Shown here one piece after another: positions 54,725 through 64,000 of a DNA stretch of 64,000 nt. Source of the DNA: Hoyosella levis (GTDB lineage: Bacteria; Actinomycetota; Actinomycetes; Mycobacteriales; Mycobacteriaceae). Both the position numbers and the translations under genes were made by a program. Position 1 is the stretch's first letter, and each line of letters opens with the position of its first letter. The stretch spans positions 1-64,000 of the forward strand of contig NZ_BQYM01000005.1 in the NCBI RefSeq assembly GCF_026008515.1, given 5' to 3'. The notes below the pieces were generated by a model. The model did not search any database. It had not been told where the DNA came from and saw only the letters and a program-made list of their open reading frames with translations.

Positions 54725-55942
54725 GTGCGCGAGGTCTTGCTGTTGTGCTGGCGCGATACCAGCCACCCGCTCGGCGGCGGCAGCGAGCGCTACCTCGAGG
54801 AGGTCGGTGCTGCCCTCGCCGCGCGAGGCGTGCGCGTCACCCTCCGCACCGCCCGCTACCGCGGCGCGCCGCGATCAGAGGCTCGCGATGGCATGCGCAT
54901 CAGCCGTGGCGGCGGTCGCTTCACCGTCTATCCCTGGGCGTTGCTCGCCATCGTCGGCGCACGGTTGGGGATCGGCCCGCTGCGCGGCACCAAGCCGGAC
55001 GTGATCATCGATACGCAGAATGGGGTGCCGTTCTTCGCCCAGCTGGTGGCCTCCGCGCCCGTCGTGCTGCTCGTGCACCACTGCCACCGCGAGCAATGGC
55101 CCGTGGCGGGGCGCCTGCTGGCTCGCCTCGGTTGGTGGATCGAATCGTGGCTCTCGCCGCGGCTGCACCGCCACGACCAGTACCTGACCGTTTCGTTGCC
55201 GTCGGCCGACGAGCTCATCGCGCTCGGGGTCGCTCCCTCCCGCGTCGCGGTCGCGCGCGCCGGTGCCGATGCGCCACCGCCCAGCGTGCCGCCGGGGACA
55301 CCGGCGACCCGGGCCGCGAGCCCCACCATCACGGTGCTCTCGCGCCTGGTGCCGCACAAGCAGATCGAGGACGCGCTCGTTGTTGTTGCCAGGCTCCGCG
55401 ACACCATCCCTGGCCTGCGGCTTGATGTGATCGGTGACGGCTGGTGGCAGCCACGGCTGCGCCGCGAGGTGGCCGCGCTGCAGATCGAGGACGCGGTCAC
55501 GTTCCATGGGCATGTCGACGAGGAATCGAAGCATCGCCTCCTCTCGCGATCCTGGTTGCACCTGATGCCCTCGCGCAAGGAAGGGTGGGGCCTCGCCGTC
55601 ATCGAGGCAGCCCAGCATGGCGTGCCGACAATCGGCTACCTGTCCTCGCGCGGCCTGACCGACTCGATCATCGATGGCGTCACCGGGCGCCTCGTCACCG
55701 ATCGCAGCGAGCTCGTGGACGTGGCGCGGGAGTTGCTCGACGATGAGGTCGAGCGTGCGCTGCTCGGCGAGAAGGCGCGTGCCCGCGTGGCCGAGTTCTC
55801 CTGGCAGCAGTGCGCCTCGAGCGTCGAGGCCGTGCTCGAGGCCGCAGCACGCGGGGAGCATCGCTCCGGGATCATCGTGCCGGCTACTGCCTCCAGCGCG
55901 CCCGGCGCCATGTCATCGCTGCACGGCAGCCGTACGGCCTGA
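54725..55942 (+). CDS. GT4 glycosyltransferase, Rv0225-like
   Basis: A 405-residue GT-B enzyme. HPLGGGSERYLEEV near residue 17 is the N-terminal acceptor loop, LSRLVPHKQIEDAL near residue 208 the start of the donor domain, and PSRKEGWGLAVIEAAQHGVP near residues 281-300 the nucleotide-sugar E-x7-E motif. GTG 54725 is chosen because GGGAG lies six bases upstream; the frame is open from 54620. It lies where Rv0225 is found. The lipid or glycan acceptor is unknown. It overlaps the convergent next gene by 30 bases. Confidence 0.8.
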   Translation: MREVLLLCWRDTSHPLGGGSERYLEEVGAALAARGVRVTLRTARYRGAPRSEARDGMRISRGGGRFTVYPWALLAIVGARLGIGPLRGTKPDVIIDTQNGVPFFAQLVASAPVVLLVHHCHREQWPVAGRLLARLGWWIESWLSPRLHRHDQYLTVSLPSADELIALGVAPSRVAVARAGADAPPPSVPPGTPATRAASPTITVLSRLVPHKQIEDALVVVARLRDTIPGLRLDVIGDGWWQPRLRREVAALQIEDAVTFHGHVDEESKHRLLSRSWLHLMPSRKEGWGLAVIEAAQHGVPTIGYLSSRGLTDSIIDGVTGRLVTDRSELVDVARELLDDEVERALLGEKARARVAEFSWQQCASSVEAVLEAAARGEHRSGIIVPATASSAPGAMSSLHGSRTA

Positions 55943-57733
55943 ATAGCCGCGCGCTCTCCTCGACCGGGCCACCGAGCTCGCGAGCAGCACGGCTCCCGCG
56001 GCGAGCAGCGCCAGCCACGCCACATGGGCCACCAGCACCGCCGTGTAGGCCCGGTCGTCATACGCCACGGGCGTGATCGGACCAGGCACCTCGTGCAGCA
56101 CCACATCGGGTCCAGCAACCACGATCGGCAGCCTCGCGAGCAATGCCCGAGCAGCACCACGTTCCCCTGGGGCACTGGGTTGATCGATCACCCAGCGAAT
56201 ACCCAGTGCTGCGAGGTCCCGAGGCGCCCCGCCTGCCAGCAGGACAGCCTCCACCGCGCGGGCCCGCGGATCCTCCCCCCGCACGACCGTGCCGCCCACT
56301 GGAAGATCGCTCGTGATGACCACCTCGCGCGGCACCATCCGGGGCGCAGGATCCAGCACTACCTGCCCAGGGGCGTACGGGTAGTGCCGCAACAGGCCCG
56401 CGGGCAGCACCGCCACATCGCCGGGCCCGGATGCCCCTTCCAGGTATTCCGCCACCGTGGCCCACCCATCCGGGTACTCGATCGGGCGCAGCGCCCCGCC
56501 AGCGCCCCACGCCGCATCCGGTAGCACCGCCACCAGCAACACCACCAGCAACGCCGGGGCCCCGCGCGGAGCCACCGCCTGCGCCAGCCAGCGTGTGGCA
56601 GCCGCGGCGCACAGCACTAGGAATGGCACCGCCAGCGCCACCCATTTGTGCGTATCGCGCAGCAGCCCGCCACCCGGGAGCGACACCACCGCCTCCATCG
56701 CCCGCAGCCCCGGGCCCGTGGCCGCCAGGGCCGGGCCGAGCACCGCGACCGCAGCGAGGACCGCCAGCACCCCAGCGGCGCGTCGTGGCGCGGCAGCAGG
56801 CCCCGAAGGCGCGGACCCTGATGACTGGTGGCCGCGCGCGCCCCGGCCTAGCAGCGCCCATCCGCCGACGAGCACGATCAGCACGATCGACGCCGTGGCC
56901 AGCACGCCCAGCCCGGCGGCACGGCTCGGCGGGACGGCCCCGGCATTCCAGATGCCCCCCAGGCTCACCAGGCTTCCCAGCGTGCCCAGGCCCGTCTCGG
57001 CGCGCGCCGCGAAGGCCGCCACCCCGGACGCATCGCTCGTGCCCGGCTGCCCGGATACCACCGCGGCCACTATCCATGGCGCCGCCACGATCAGGCTGAT
57101 CGATCCCAGCGCGCCCACTGCGCGCGCCACCCGCGGCGGCGGGAACGCGATCAGGCCAGCGGATGCGGCGAGGACGGCAAGGACCGCCCCGGTCGGGGTG
57201 AGCCCTGCCACTCCGATCGCAACGACGAGCAAGGGAAAGCCGCCCGCATCGCGCCGATGGATCCGCGCGGCGGCGACGATGATCCACGGCAGCGCGCCGT
57301 AGCCCGCCAGCAAGCTCCAGTGCCCCTGCAGCAGCCGCTCCACCACATAGGGATTCCACACCGCCAGGGTTCCCGCGACGATCTCCGCGCCCGCCCTGCC
57401 AGGACCCGGGGCCCACCAATGCCGCACCAGCGCGATCGCGCCCCATCCCGCCGCGAGCAGGAACAGCGACAGCAGCGCGGTGACCAGCACGCCCCCATCG
57501 ACCCAGCGGGAGAGCATCGCCAGCAGCCAGTCCTGCGGAACCGCGCGCGGCGCCGAGCCCCCCACACCGAGCGCCGAGCTCGTGGGATAGGAGCGCGGAG
57601 TGGCTACCGCGTCGCGGTGCAGCAGGTAGCCGGGCCGCCACAGCGGCAGCAGCATGACGGTGACCAGCAGCATCACCTGGGCGGGGCCGGCCCAGCTCGA
57701 CCAATGCCGGGCTCGCGGACCAGTGAAGGGCAT
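55913..57733 (-). CDS. Polytopic envelope protein, Rv0226c-like
   Basis: A 606-residue membrane protein with about ten to eleven helices and an extracytoplasmic C-terminal region (~430-575), then one last helix near 575-595. WNPYVVERLLQGHWSLLAGY near residue 125 and DTHKWVALAVPFLVL near residue 350 look like conserved motifs of GT-C-like membrane proteins. Its place and length fit Rv0226c. No catalytic residues can be assigned. ATG 57733 is the assumed start. Confidence 0.7.
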   Translation of the reverse strand: MPFTGPRARHWSSWAGPAQVMLLVTVMLLPLWRPGYLLHRDAVATPRSYPTSSALGVGGSAPRAVPQDWLLAMLSRWVDGGVLVTALLSLFLLAAGWGAIALVRHWWAPGPGRAGAEIVAGTLAVWNPYVVERLLQGHWSLLAGYGALPWIIVAAARIHRRDAGGFPLLVVAIGVAGLTPTGAVLAVLAASAGLIAFPPPRVARAVGALGSISLIVAAPWIVAAVVSGQPGTSDASGVAAFAARAETGLGTLGSLVSLGGIWNAGAVPPSRAAGLGVLATASIVLIVLVGGWALLGRGARGHQSSGSAPSGPAAAPRRAAGVLAVLAAVAVLGPALAATGPGLRAMEAVVSLPGGGLLRDTHKWVALAVPFLVLCAAAATRWLAQAVAPRGAPALLVVLLVAVLPDAAWGAGGALRPIEYPDGWATVAEYLEGASGPGDVAVLPAGLLRHYPYAPGQVVLDPAPRMVPREVVITSDLPVGGTVVRGEDPRARAVEAVLLAGGAPRDLAALGIRWVIDQPSAPGERGAARALLARLPIVVAGPDVVLHEVPGPITPVAYDDRAYTAVLVAHVAWLALLAAGAVLLASSVARSRRARGYSGRTAAVQR

Positions 57734-57799
57734 GCCGGAACGATACGTGCCGGCGGGCGCGGGTGGCTCGCCGAGGCATCGGCACGCCATGATGGTGGC

Positions 57800-59026
57800 G
57801 TGACTGGACAGGCGCGCGCGGGCACCCTCATGGCAGGGATGTCCCTCGTGACGGCCGGGTCGCTCATCGCCAACGCCGCTTCCTACCTGCTGCACGTGCC
57901 CGCGAGCAGCTGGCTGGGGCCGAGCAGCTACGGCGCGTTCGCCAGCCTGCTCGCCGCGCAGCTCCTGCTGGCGGTACCGGCGCTGGCCCTGCAGATGGTG
58001 GTGGCACGCCGCATCGTCACCGGCCGACTCGCCGGCGTCGACCGGATCGGGGAAGCACGGCACCTCGGTGCCGCGACGGTCATGCTGGTCGCGGTGGTGG
58101 CAGTGGTGGTGGTGCCCATTGCCTCGTGGGCGCTCGGCACCTCGCTGGTGGCGACGTTGCTGGCATTGAGCACGGCACCCATCCTGGTGGTGCTTGCCGC
58201 GGAGCAGGGAATCCTGCAGGGCACCGGGCGGTTCGGGGCGCTCGCCCTCGTGATCGCCGGAGCCGGCCTGGCCCGGGTGGTGCCCGCGATCCTCGTGCTC
58301 TGGCTGGGCGGGGGAGTGGAGGGTGCTCTTGGCGCGGGCGCGCTCGGCACGGTCGTGGCTGCCATCGCGGCCCGGCGCCTGGTGGGCGAGGCGCCCGCCT
58401 TCGTGGAGGGGCAGGGCTCGGCCCGCCCCGATGTAGGAGCTGTCCTGCGCGCCTCGCAGGTGCAGCTGGTGATCATGGCGTTCACCGCGATCGATCTGCT
58501 GATGGCGCGCATGGTGCTCGACGAGGTCGCCGCCGGGGTGTACGCGCTGGGGGCCGTAGCGGCGAAGGTGGCGTTCTGGCTGCCGTTCGCGGTGGGAGTC
58601 GTGCTGTTCCCGCGCATGGCGGACCCCGCGCGCACCCGCGAGTCGCTCGGCGCGATGCTCGCCGTGCTTGCTGTGCTAGGCACGGGGCTCACGGTGGCAG
58701 CGTGGCTGCTCGCCCCGATCGTTCCCGGCGTGGTGGGCGAGGATTACCGGCCCGTAGTGGGCGTGCTGTGGCTGTTCGCCGCGCACGGGGCCGTCCTCAG
58801 TGCTGTGCAGGGCGCGCTGCTGTCCGTGATCGCGCGGGATCGCACTGCTGTGGCGGCGCTCGCCTGGACTGGCCTGGTTGTGCTCGCCGGCATGCTCCTG
58901 CTGGTGCCGACCACTGTCACGGCATTCATCCTCACCGCTCTGCTCGTCGCCACGGTGACACTGCTCGCAGTGGTGGGCGCGGTACTGCGTTCGCTGCGGG
59001 AGCCCTACCGGAGCCCGCCCGAGTAG
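57800..59026 (+). CDS. Polysaccharide/lipid flippase of the MOP superfamily
   Basis: A 408-residue membrane protein with about twelve helices. The start GTG 57800 follows CATGAT by six bases, suggesting a leaderless message. The first helix region (AGSLIANAASYLLHVPASSWLGPSSYGAFASL) is typical of Wzx/MVF-type flippases. It probably flips a lipid-linked glycan. As I recall, no gene of this kind sits between Rv0226c and Rv0227c in M. tuberculosis, so this is an addition to the locus here. It overlaps the convergent DUF3068 gene by 22 bases. Confidence 0.75.
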   Translation: MTGQARAGTLMAGMSLVTAGSLIANAASYLLHVPASSWLGPSSYGAFASLLAAQLLLAVPALALQMVVARRIVTGRLAGVDRIGEARHLGAATVMLVAVVAVVVVPIASWALGTSLVATLLALSTAPILVVLAAEQGILQGTGRFGALALVIAGAGLARVVPAILVLWLGGGVEGALGAGALGTVVAAIAARRLVGEAPAFVEGQGSARPDVGAVLRASQVQLVIMAFTAIDLLMARMVLDEVAAGVYALGAVAAKVAFWLPFAVGVVLFPRMADPARTRESLGAMLAVLAVLGTGLTVAAWLLAPIVPGVVGEDYRPVVGVLWLFAAHGAVLSAVQGALLSVIARDRTAVAALAWTGLVVLAGMLLLVPTTVTAFILTALLVATVTLLAVVGAVLRSLREPYRSPPE

Positions 59027-60132
59027 AGCATCACCGCGGGATCATCGTCAGTGCCTGCACCGTCATCGCTGTCATCAGGCTCGTCCTCGGCCGCATCATC
59101 GCGCCGGGATGCGCGAACCCCGAGTGCGAGGCCCGCGCCCAGTGACACGAGCCCGAGCGCCACGAGGATCCACGAGGTGTGGATGGACACTGGGCCAGCG
59201 CCGATGGCGAGCTGTACACGGTCCCGCTCGGCGCGCGCGGCGTCGAGCTGTGCCGCAACGGTGGCACTGGTGAACGACAGGTCATGCTCGGAGACCGGCA
59301 GGGCCCGGTCCTCGGGGCTCGTGCCGAAGAACTGGTTGACCTGCTCGCGGGAATCAACGATGGTGCCGGAGACCGGCTCGACCCATAGGTCGCGCTGCAC
59401 CGTGTAGTAGCGGGTCATGAAGAGGATCTCTCCGGCATCGTCCGCGGACTCATCGACCAGGCCCCAGCCCGCACGCGTCATGCCGACTCGGTTTGCTTGG
59501 TCGCGGGTCGCGCGGAAAAGATCGACCGGGCCCAACGCCTGCCGGTAGTGGCGGACGGTCACGCCGTCGAGCTCGGTGTCCTCCACGAACTCAGCAGCCG
59601 AGGATGCGCGAGCGGTGAGGTCATACACCGGATATGCCTGGCGGCCCGCCCCGTAGGGGAAGCGGTATTGCAGGCCATCGCGGGGCAGTTGCACGGCGGG
59701 GGATTCCCGATCGACCTGCAGGGATGCAATCGGCTCGCTCACCGGCATCGCGTCATGCCGATCAATCGTCACTCGATCGATGAGCGCCGAGACCAGCCCG
59801 CGGCCCGGCGTTGAATCAGCGCGCATCAGCGCATGCCCGGCCTGCAACGTCGCGGTCTCGCTCGATACCGGATCCTCGACCGTGACGCGCGTCTGGCTGC
59901 GCAGCGGCACGTCCTCCTCCCACGGCTCCTCATCGCCCTGGGCGAGCAGCGCGACGTCGAGCAAGGTGCCGGATCCCTCCATGATGCGCGTGGACTCATG
60001 GCCGAGGGGCAACCGCTCGAGCTTCGGCGCGGTGTAGAGGGGCAGCAGCGCCGCCACCACTAGGAGGAACACTGCGAATCCCACGAGCAGGGAAGCAGCA
60101 AGACGGGCTGCGCCCCCGGAACGTCCAGCCAT
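59005..60132 (-). CDS. DUF3068 (PorA-family-like) envelope protein, Rv0227c-like
   Basis: A 375-residue protein anchored by an N-terminal helix (about 9-30) and a second helix near 318-340, with an extracytoplasmic domain between them. TRYYTVQRDLWVEPVSGTIVDSREQV near residue 240 is a typical DUF3068 segment. The C-terminus is acidic. ATG 60132 follows GGGGGA by eight bases. It is divergent from the TmaT-like gene. In mycobacteria the gene is reported essential, with unclear role. Confidence 0.8.
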   Translation of the reverse strand: MAGRSGGAARLAASLLVGFAVFLLVVAALLPLYTAPKLERLPLGHESTRIMEGSGTLLDVALLAQGDEEPWEEDVPLRSQTRVTVEDPVSSETATLQAGHALMRADSTPGRGLVSALIDRVTIDRHDAMPVSEPIASLQVDRESPAVQLPRDGLQYRFPYGAGRQAYPVYDLTARASSAAEFVEDTELDGVTVRHYRQALGPVDLFRATRDQANRVGMTRAGWGLVDESADDAGEILFMTRYYTVQRDLWVEPVSGTIVDSREQVNQFFGTSPEDRALPVSEHDLSFTSATVAAQLDAARAERDRVQLAIGAGPVSIHTSWILVALGLVSLGAGLALGVRASRRDDAAEDEPDDSDDGAGTDDDPAVMLYSGGLR

Positions 60133-60270
60133 GAAGGATTCCCCCGTAAGCATCATGCACGTTGATTCTCGACTACGATCGACCGACGATAACAGCTGTC
60201 CCAGCGGACCGCCCGGCAGGAATTGCTGCCGTTATGCAACCAATACCCGCGGGATACGGGGGCGACACTG

Positions 60271-61491
60271 ATGTTCAACGAACGACGCGGCACGACCACC
60301 ACGGTGGCCCCGCCGGTGGCGGGCGCTGCCGGATTCCTCCCGGCCTGCGAGGGGCTGCGCGCCGCCGCCGCGCTGGGCGTGCTCGTCACTCACGTGGCTT
60401 TCCAGACCGGGTCGGTCACTGACACGATCATGGGCAGGACCTGGGGCCGCTTCGATCTCGCCGTGGCCGTGTTCTTCGCCCTTTCCGGCTTCCTGCTGTG
60501 GCGCCCGCACGCCCGCTCGGCCCGGGCCGCCGGCGCGACGGCGGGCAGCACGGCCCGCTACCTGCGGCACCGCATCGTCCGGATCATGCCCGCATACCTC
60601 GTTGTGGTGATCGCGGTGCTGGTGCTGCTGCCCGAGGCGCATGGCGCCTCGTTGCAAACCTGGCTCGGCAACCTCGCCCTGGTCCAGGTATTCGTCCCCT
60701 ACAGCCTCACCAGTGGCCTGACCCAGATGTGGAGCTTGTCGGTAGAGATGGCCTTCTACCTGCTCCTGCCGCTGCTGGCATGGGTGCTGTGGCGCTTGCG
60801 GGGCCCCGCCGCGCGGTGGCGCGTCCCGGTCATTGCCGCAGCAGCTCTGCTGAGCCTGGCCTGGGGATTCCTGCCTATCCCCACCGCCGATGGGGTGCAC
60901 CACGACAACTGGCTGCCCGGCTACCTGGCGTGGTTCGCGGCAGGCATGATCCTCGCCGAGCAGGCAATGCGTCCCCCTGCCTGGGCGGTGCGGCTGGCCA
61001 GGGCCCCCGGGCTCATGCTGGCGGTCGCGGCGATCGCGTTCATCGTTGCCGCGTCCCCGCTCGCCGGCCCGCCTGGCCTCGTGGATCTCGTCGCCCACGA
61101 GTACGCCGCCAAGATCGTCGCCGGTGCGATCCTTGGCTACGCCCTCCTCGCGCCGATCGTGCTGGGCGTGCCTGGCCGGGCGCACCCCATCCTCGCGCAC
61201 CCGGTCGCCCTGACGCTGGGCCGATGGTCCTACGCGCTGTTCCTGTGGCACGTCGCGGTGCTGATGGTCGTCTTCCCCATCCTTGGCGTGCCGCCCTTCT
61301 CCGGCTACATGCTGGTCGTGCTACTGCTCACCGTGGCCATCAGCGTCCCCATCGCCTCGATCAGCTTCGCGCTCGTGGAGGAGCCGTCCCGCCGGGCGCT
61401 GCATGCCTGGGAAGAGCGGCGCTACCGGCCACGGCCCGGTGGCCAGGCGGCAATGACCACGGCTGCCACCGCCACGAGCGCTAGCGCCTGA
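60271..61491 (+). CDS. tmaT: Acyltransferase-3 family protein, TmaT-like (Rv0228)
   Basis: A 406-residue membrane acyltransferase with ten to eleven helices. CEGLRAAAALGVLVTHV near residue 27 carries the catalytic-type His, and FFALSGFLLWRPH near residue 70 and MWSLSVEMAFYLLLPLL near residue 155 are conserved. Its position beside DUF3068 corresponds to TmaT, which acetylates trehalose monomycolate before MmpL3 export. ATG 60271. It overlaps the convergent aftD by 70 bases. Confidence 0.78.
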   Translation: MFNERRGTTTTVAPPVAGAAGFLPACEGLRAAAALGVLVTHVAFQTGSVTDTIMGRTWGRFDLAVAVFFALSGFLLWRPHARSARAAGATAGSTARYLRHRIVRIMPAYLVVVIAVLVLLPEAHGASLQTWLGNLALVQVFVPYSLTSGLTQMWSLSVEMAFYLLLPLLAWVLWRLRGPAARWRVPVIAAAALLSLAWGFLPIPTADGVHHDNWLPGYLAWFAAGMILAEQAMRPPAWAVRLARAPGLMLAVAAIAFIVAASPLAGPPGLVDLVAHEYAAKIVAGAILGYALLAPIVLGVPGRAHPILAHPVALTLGRWSYALFLWHVAVLMVVFPILGVPPFSGYMLVVLLLTVAISVPIASISFALVEEPSRRALHAWEERRYRPRPGGQAAMTTAATATSASA

Positions 61492-64000
61492 GTCGATGCA
61501 TCATCGCCCAGATAGCCGCTCGGAGACCGCCAGGGCCCCGTCGACAGGACCGCGGCGGAGAGGGCCATCGCCGTGCCTGCCCCGATCGAGAGGGCCCGGC
61601 TGGACGTCGCCGAGCCCCACCGGCGCGCCATCGCCCACGATGACGCCGCGACCAGTGCGTACAGCCCGGCTCCGGGCAGCCCAGCGATGAAGAATGTCGC
61701 GGCCAGGCCACCGAGCATCGCGAGGCGCCGTGATCGCCACGCCCTCGACGGCGGGATGCCTTGGCCCTTGCCCTCGCGGCGCAGCAGCAGCACGCCCCCG
61801 AGCGGTACCAGCAGCGCGAGCCCACCGAACAGGGCGAGGCGGTAGCCGGAATCCAGCGGGTACGACAGCGTCACCGCGCCCGTGGTTCCTGCTGGCACCA
61901 GCCAGCCCTGCTGCCACCCGTTGACCGTCACCGGGACTAGTTCCGCGCCGTCCGGGCCGTGCGCCACCCAGCCGCTGTTGCGGCTCTCCGGCACAACGAG
62001 CAGTTCGTCGGACGCAGCCTCCACCTCAACGACCCGGCGAGCAGGGGACCATTCCCGGGCCTCGGCCGACGTGGCCGATCCGCTGCCGCCACCCGCTTCC
62101 GCTGAGCTCTCCAGGCGTGCTCCATCGACGTGCAGCAGCTCGCCCGGATCCACGGTCACCGTGCTCGTCCCGGGCCCGAGCCGCACGGCAGGGGAGCCGC
62201 ACGGGATCGCCTCCACCACGGTCCCGGCCCGCGCCTCGGCCTCCGTCATGCTCACCGAGAACTGCAAGGTCTCCTCGCCCACCTCGAGGCGCGGCCCGTC
62301 CTCACAATCGATCTCGATGATGCGCGGCGCATCGTCGCGTGCCCCGATCAGGCCGTCGCTGCTGAGCACGGCGATATCGGCGATACCAGGCGGCACGGTG
62401 CTCGACAATCCGAACGGCTCGCTGGTGCGGGTCTCGCGCCAGTCAAGGATCGTCACTTCCACCGATTCGGTCATGGCCGCGGGAACGGGGATGGATACCG
62501 TGCCGTTCTCCTGCTGCTCCTCGGTGAGCCGCAGCGTGGTTGTGGATTCTCCGGTGTCCACCCGCAGAACCGTCGGCTTCGCGGGCACGTCCGCGCGCGG
62601 CAACGTCACCTCCACACGCTCCACCCGGTGCTCCCCGGGTAGCTCCACAGTTACCGAGGGCAGCTCGCGCGCGGCAACGCTGGAGGTGGCTGGCGCGTAC
62701 CACACCGTCCTCGGATCCCCATCCGCCGCGGCGAACGCATTGCCCCGGGTGTCGCCGATGCTGCTGGGCCCCACGCCACGCGGTGACTCCTCCCCGGCGA
62801 GCAGTTCCTCGAGGCGCCCGCTCTGGCGCGACCGGACAAAAACACGCGCGCTCGTGCTGGTCTCCTCGTCCGCGGTGATGCGCCGCGCCAGCACTCCCGG
62901 CTCCTCTGCGGAGCGTCCCAGCGAGGGCAGGCAGATCGCCTGCACGGGCCCATCTAGGCAGGGCCGCCGCTCCGGATGCTCCTGTCCGAGATCCCACGCC
63001 GTGACCGTGGCCCCGGCCGGCGCGGGGGGCACCTCCAGGACCCGCCCGATCTCGAGCTGGCGTCCCTCCGCGCTCACCGAGAGATCCGCGATGCCGAACT
63101 GCCCGCCGAGGGAGCCATCCTCCGTGGACCGCGCGGTGATGCGTGCCCAGCTCGTCGCGCCGAGCGGCAGCGCCGCCACTACTTCTTCCCCAGCCTCGGG
63201 CACCAGCACGGTGGACGAGCCGTTCTCCGTTCTGACCTCGAGAAAGCGGACCTCTGCCCCCGCAGCGGCAGCGCTGGTGGTGATGCGCAGCACGGCCTGC
63301 TCGATCGGTTCATCGAAATCGAGCTGCAGCCACTGTCCCACCGCTGCCTCGCCACTATTGGACAGCCAGGCCGTTGCCTCGTTGCCGTCCACGGCCGCCG
63401 CGGGGCCTGATCCTGGCTGCACAGTGCCGATCTGCGTCGCATCACCGGCCGAGGAGGACACCGTGATCCCCGGCCCGATCGGCACGGCGCGGACGAGTGG
63501 CTCATCGGTGGCGTAGTCAGCGACCCTGTTGCGAGTGCGGCGCGGATCATCAGGGCCCAACGCGTGCGAGCGCTGGTGATCCACCCGGCCGAAATCGGCC
63601 TCCCGGGCCACGGGCGTGTCCGTCACGGTGATGGGCCCCACGGGCAGGCCCGCCTCCAGGGCATCCCGCGAGAGCACGTGCGGCATCGCCTCGCCTGGAT
63701 GGGCGCGCTCGTGGAGGCGCAGCAGCACCTCCGGGCCGCCCTGCACGAGGGGAACGTCCTCGGCCGCCATGGTGAACACCCCGGCCGGGAAGCTGGGGTC
63801 GGCCACGACCTCGAAGATCTCGATAGCAGGGAACCGCGGACGGGTGCCCGCGCTCGGCACCTCGATCGACCAATCGTCGTTCTCGGCATCGGACTCGGGC
63901 TGCCGGGGACCGACCAGGCCCCCGAACGCCTCCGCTCGCACCAGGCCCGGGGATCCCAGCAGCGTCTGGCGGGCGATCGCTGGCGACACCGACTGGCCGG
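61422..64000 (-). CDS. aftD: Alpha-(1->3)-arabinofuranosyltransferase AftD, C-terminal part (5' end outside window)
   Basis: The frame runs off the right edge, so only the last ~860 residues of a protein usually ~1400 long are seen. The GT-C membrane core is outside. Visible are periplasmic carbohydrate-binding regions: a discoidin-like module (around 63180-63420, with AAAVDGNEATAWLSN) and a second (62590-62760, with AAADGDPRTVW). An Ig-like region and two to four C-terminal helices end the protein. AftD branches the arabinan of arabinogalactan and lipoarabinomannan. The gene order matches Rv0236c relative to Rv0228. Confidence 0.8.
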   Translation of the reverse strand, partial: GQSVSPAIARQTLLGSPGLVRAEAFGGLVGPRQPESDAENDDWSIEVPSAGTRPRFPAIEIFEVVADPSFPAGVFTMAAEDVPLVQGGPEVLLRLHERAHPGEAMPHVLSRDALEAGLPVGPITVTDTPVAREADFGRVDHQRSHALGPDDPRRTRNRVADYATDEPLVRAVPIGPGITVSSSAGDATQIGTVQPGSGPAAAVDGNEATAWLSNSGEAAVGQWLQLDFDEPIEQAVLRITTSAAAAGAEVRFLEVRTENGSSTVLVPEAGEEVVAALPLGATSWARITARSTEDGSLGGQFGIADLSVSAEGRQLEIGRVLEVPPAPAGATVTAWDLGQEHPERRPCLDGPVQAICLPSLGRSAEEPGVLARRITADEETSTSARVFVRSRQSGRLEELLAGEESPRGVGPSSIGDTRGNAFAAADGDPRTVWYAPATSSVAARELPSVTVELPGEHRVERVEVTLPRADVPAKPTVLRVDTGESTTTLRLTEEQQENGTVSIPVPAAMTESVEVTILDWRETRTSEPFGLSSTVPPGIADIAVLSSDGLIGARDDAPRIIEIDCEDGPRLEVGEETLQFSVSMTEAEARAGTVVEAIPCGSPAVRLGPGTSTVTVDPGELLHVDGARLESSAEAGGGSGSATSAEAREWSPARRVVEVEAASDELLVVPESRNSGWVAHGPDGAELVPVTVNGWQQGWLVPAGTTGAVTLSYPLDSGYRLALFGGLALLVPLGGVLLLRREGKGQGIPPSRAWRSRRLAMLGGLAATFFIAGLPGAGLYALVAASSWAMARRWGSATSSRALSIGAGTAMALSAAVLSTGPWRSPSGYLGDDASTQALALVAVAAVVIAAWPPGRGR

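Noticed and set aside
1-64000. tRNA, rRNA or known riboswitch
   Set aside because: Gaps between genes were read for cloverleaf arms and common riboswitch cores without a convincing match; a covariance-model search was not possible.

Overview
The window comes from a high-GC actinobacterium with mycolic acids (order Mycobacteriales/Corynebacteriales). The right-hand third shows this best. It carries an MmpL3-type mycolate exporter, a NYN-domain protein, TrmB, a Rv0209/Rv0210-like pair, GTP-dependent PEP carboxykinase, an MtrP-like methyltransferase, a family-4 glycosyltransferase, a Rv0226c-like membrane protein, a DUF3068 protein, a TmaT-like acyltransferase and the C-terminal two thirds of the arabinofuranosyltransferase AftD. 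This is the order I recall for Rv0206c-Rv0236c of M. tuberculosis, with gains and losses. GTG/TTG starts, 4-bp overlaps and apparently leaderless starts are frequent. The genus cannot be fixed from sequence alone. No tRNA, rRNA, CRISPR array or complete prophage was seen.

Layout. 0.2-9.1 kb: an MscS channel, then a coupled three-gene unit of a YqiJ/NfeD-like membrane protein, a YqiK-like flotillin and a 1670-residue DUF3686/AAA+ ATPase. 9.2-11.8 kb: a secreted collagen-like protein and a glycosyltransferase with TPR-like repeats. 11.8-17.8 kb: a DedA protein, a YnjBCD-type ABC transporter, a TVP38/TMEM64 protein and a CDP-alcohol phosphatidyltransferase, the same gene set as the E. coli ydjXYZ-ynjABCDEF region. 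17.8-29.7 kb: an accessory stretch with small unknown genes, a decayed IS3-family transposase, an HhH base-excision-like protein, a disulfide oxidoreductase, NagB, a lipoprotein, a decaying two-gene zinc-ribbon module and a divergent CHAT-like (caspase-fold) protein. Two of three palindromic repeat families lie in this stretch. 29.7-42.9 kb: pirin, monoacylglycerol lipase, a penicillin-binding protein that has lost its catalytic motifs, three membrane class III cyclases (one lacking adenine-binding and transition-state residues) with a flippase-like protein among them, and a CrcB-DUF190-CrcB unit running out of mmpL3. 42.9-64 kb: the mycolate/arabinogalactan envelope locus.

How the parts work together. 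The right end builds and exports trehalose mycolates (TmaT-like acetylation, MtrP-like methyltransferase, MmpL3 export) and completes arabinan (AftD), with PEPCK as a metabolic neighbour. The most interesting less-described units are the flotillin/giant AAA+ operon, the Ynj-TVP38-CDP-alcohol module, the cyclase operon with a built-in pseudo-cyclase, the inactive-looking PBP, and the dispersed palindromic repeats.
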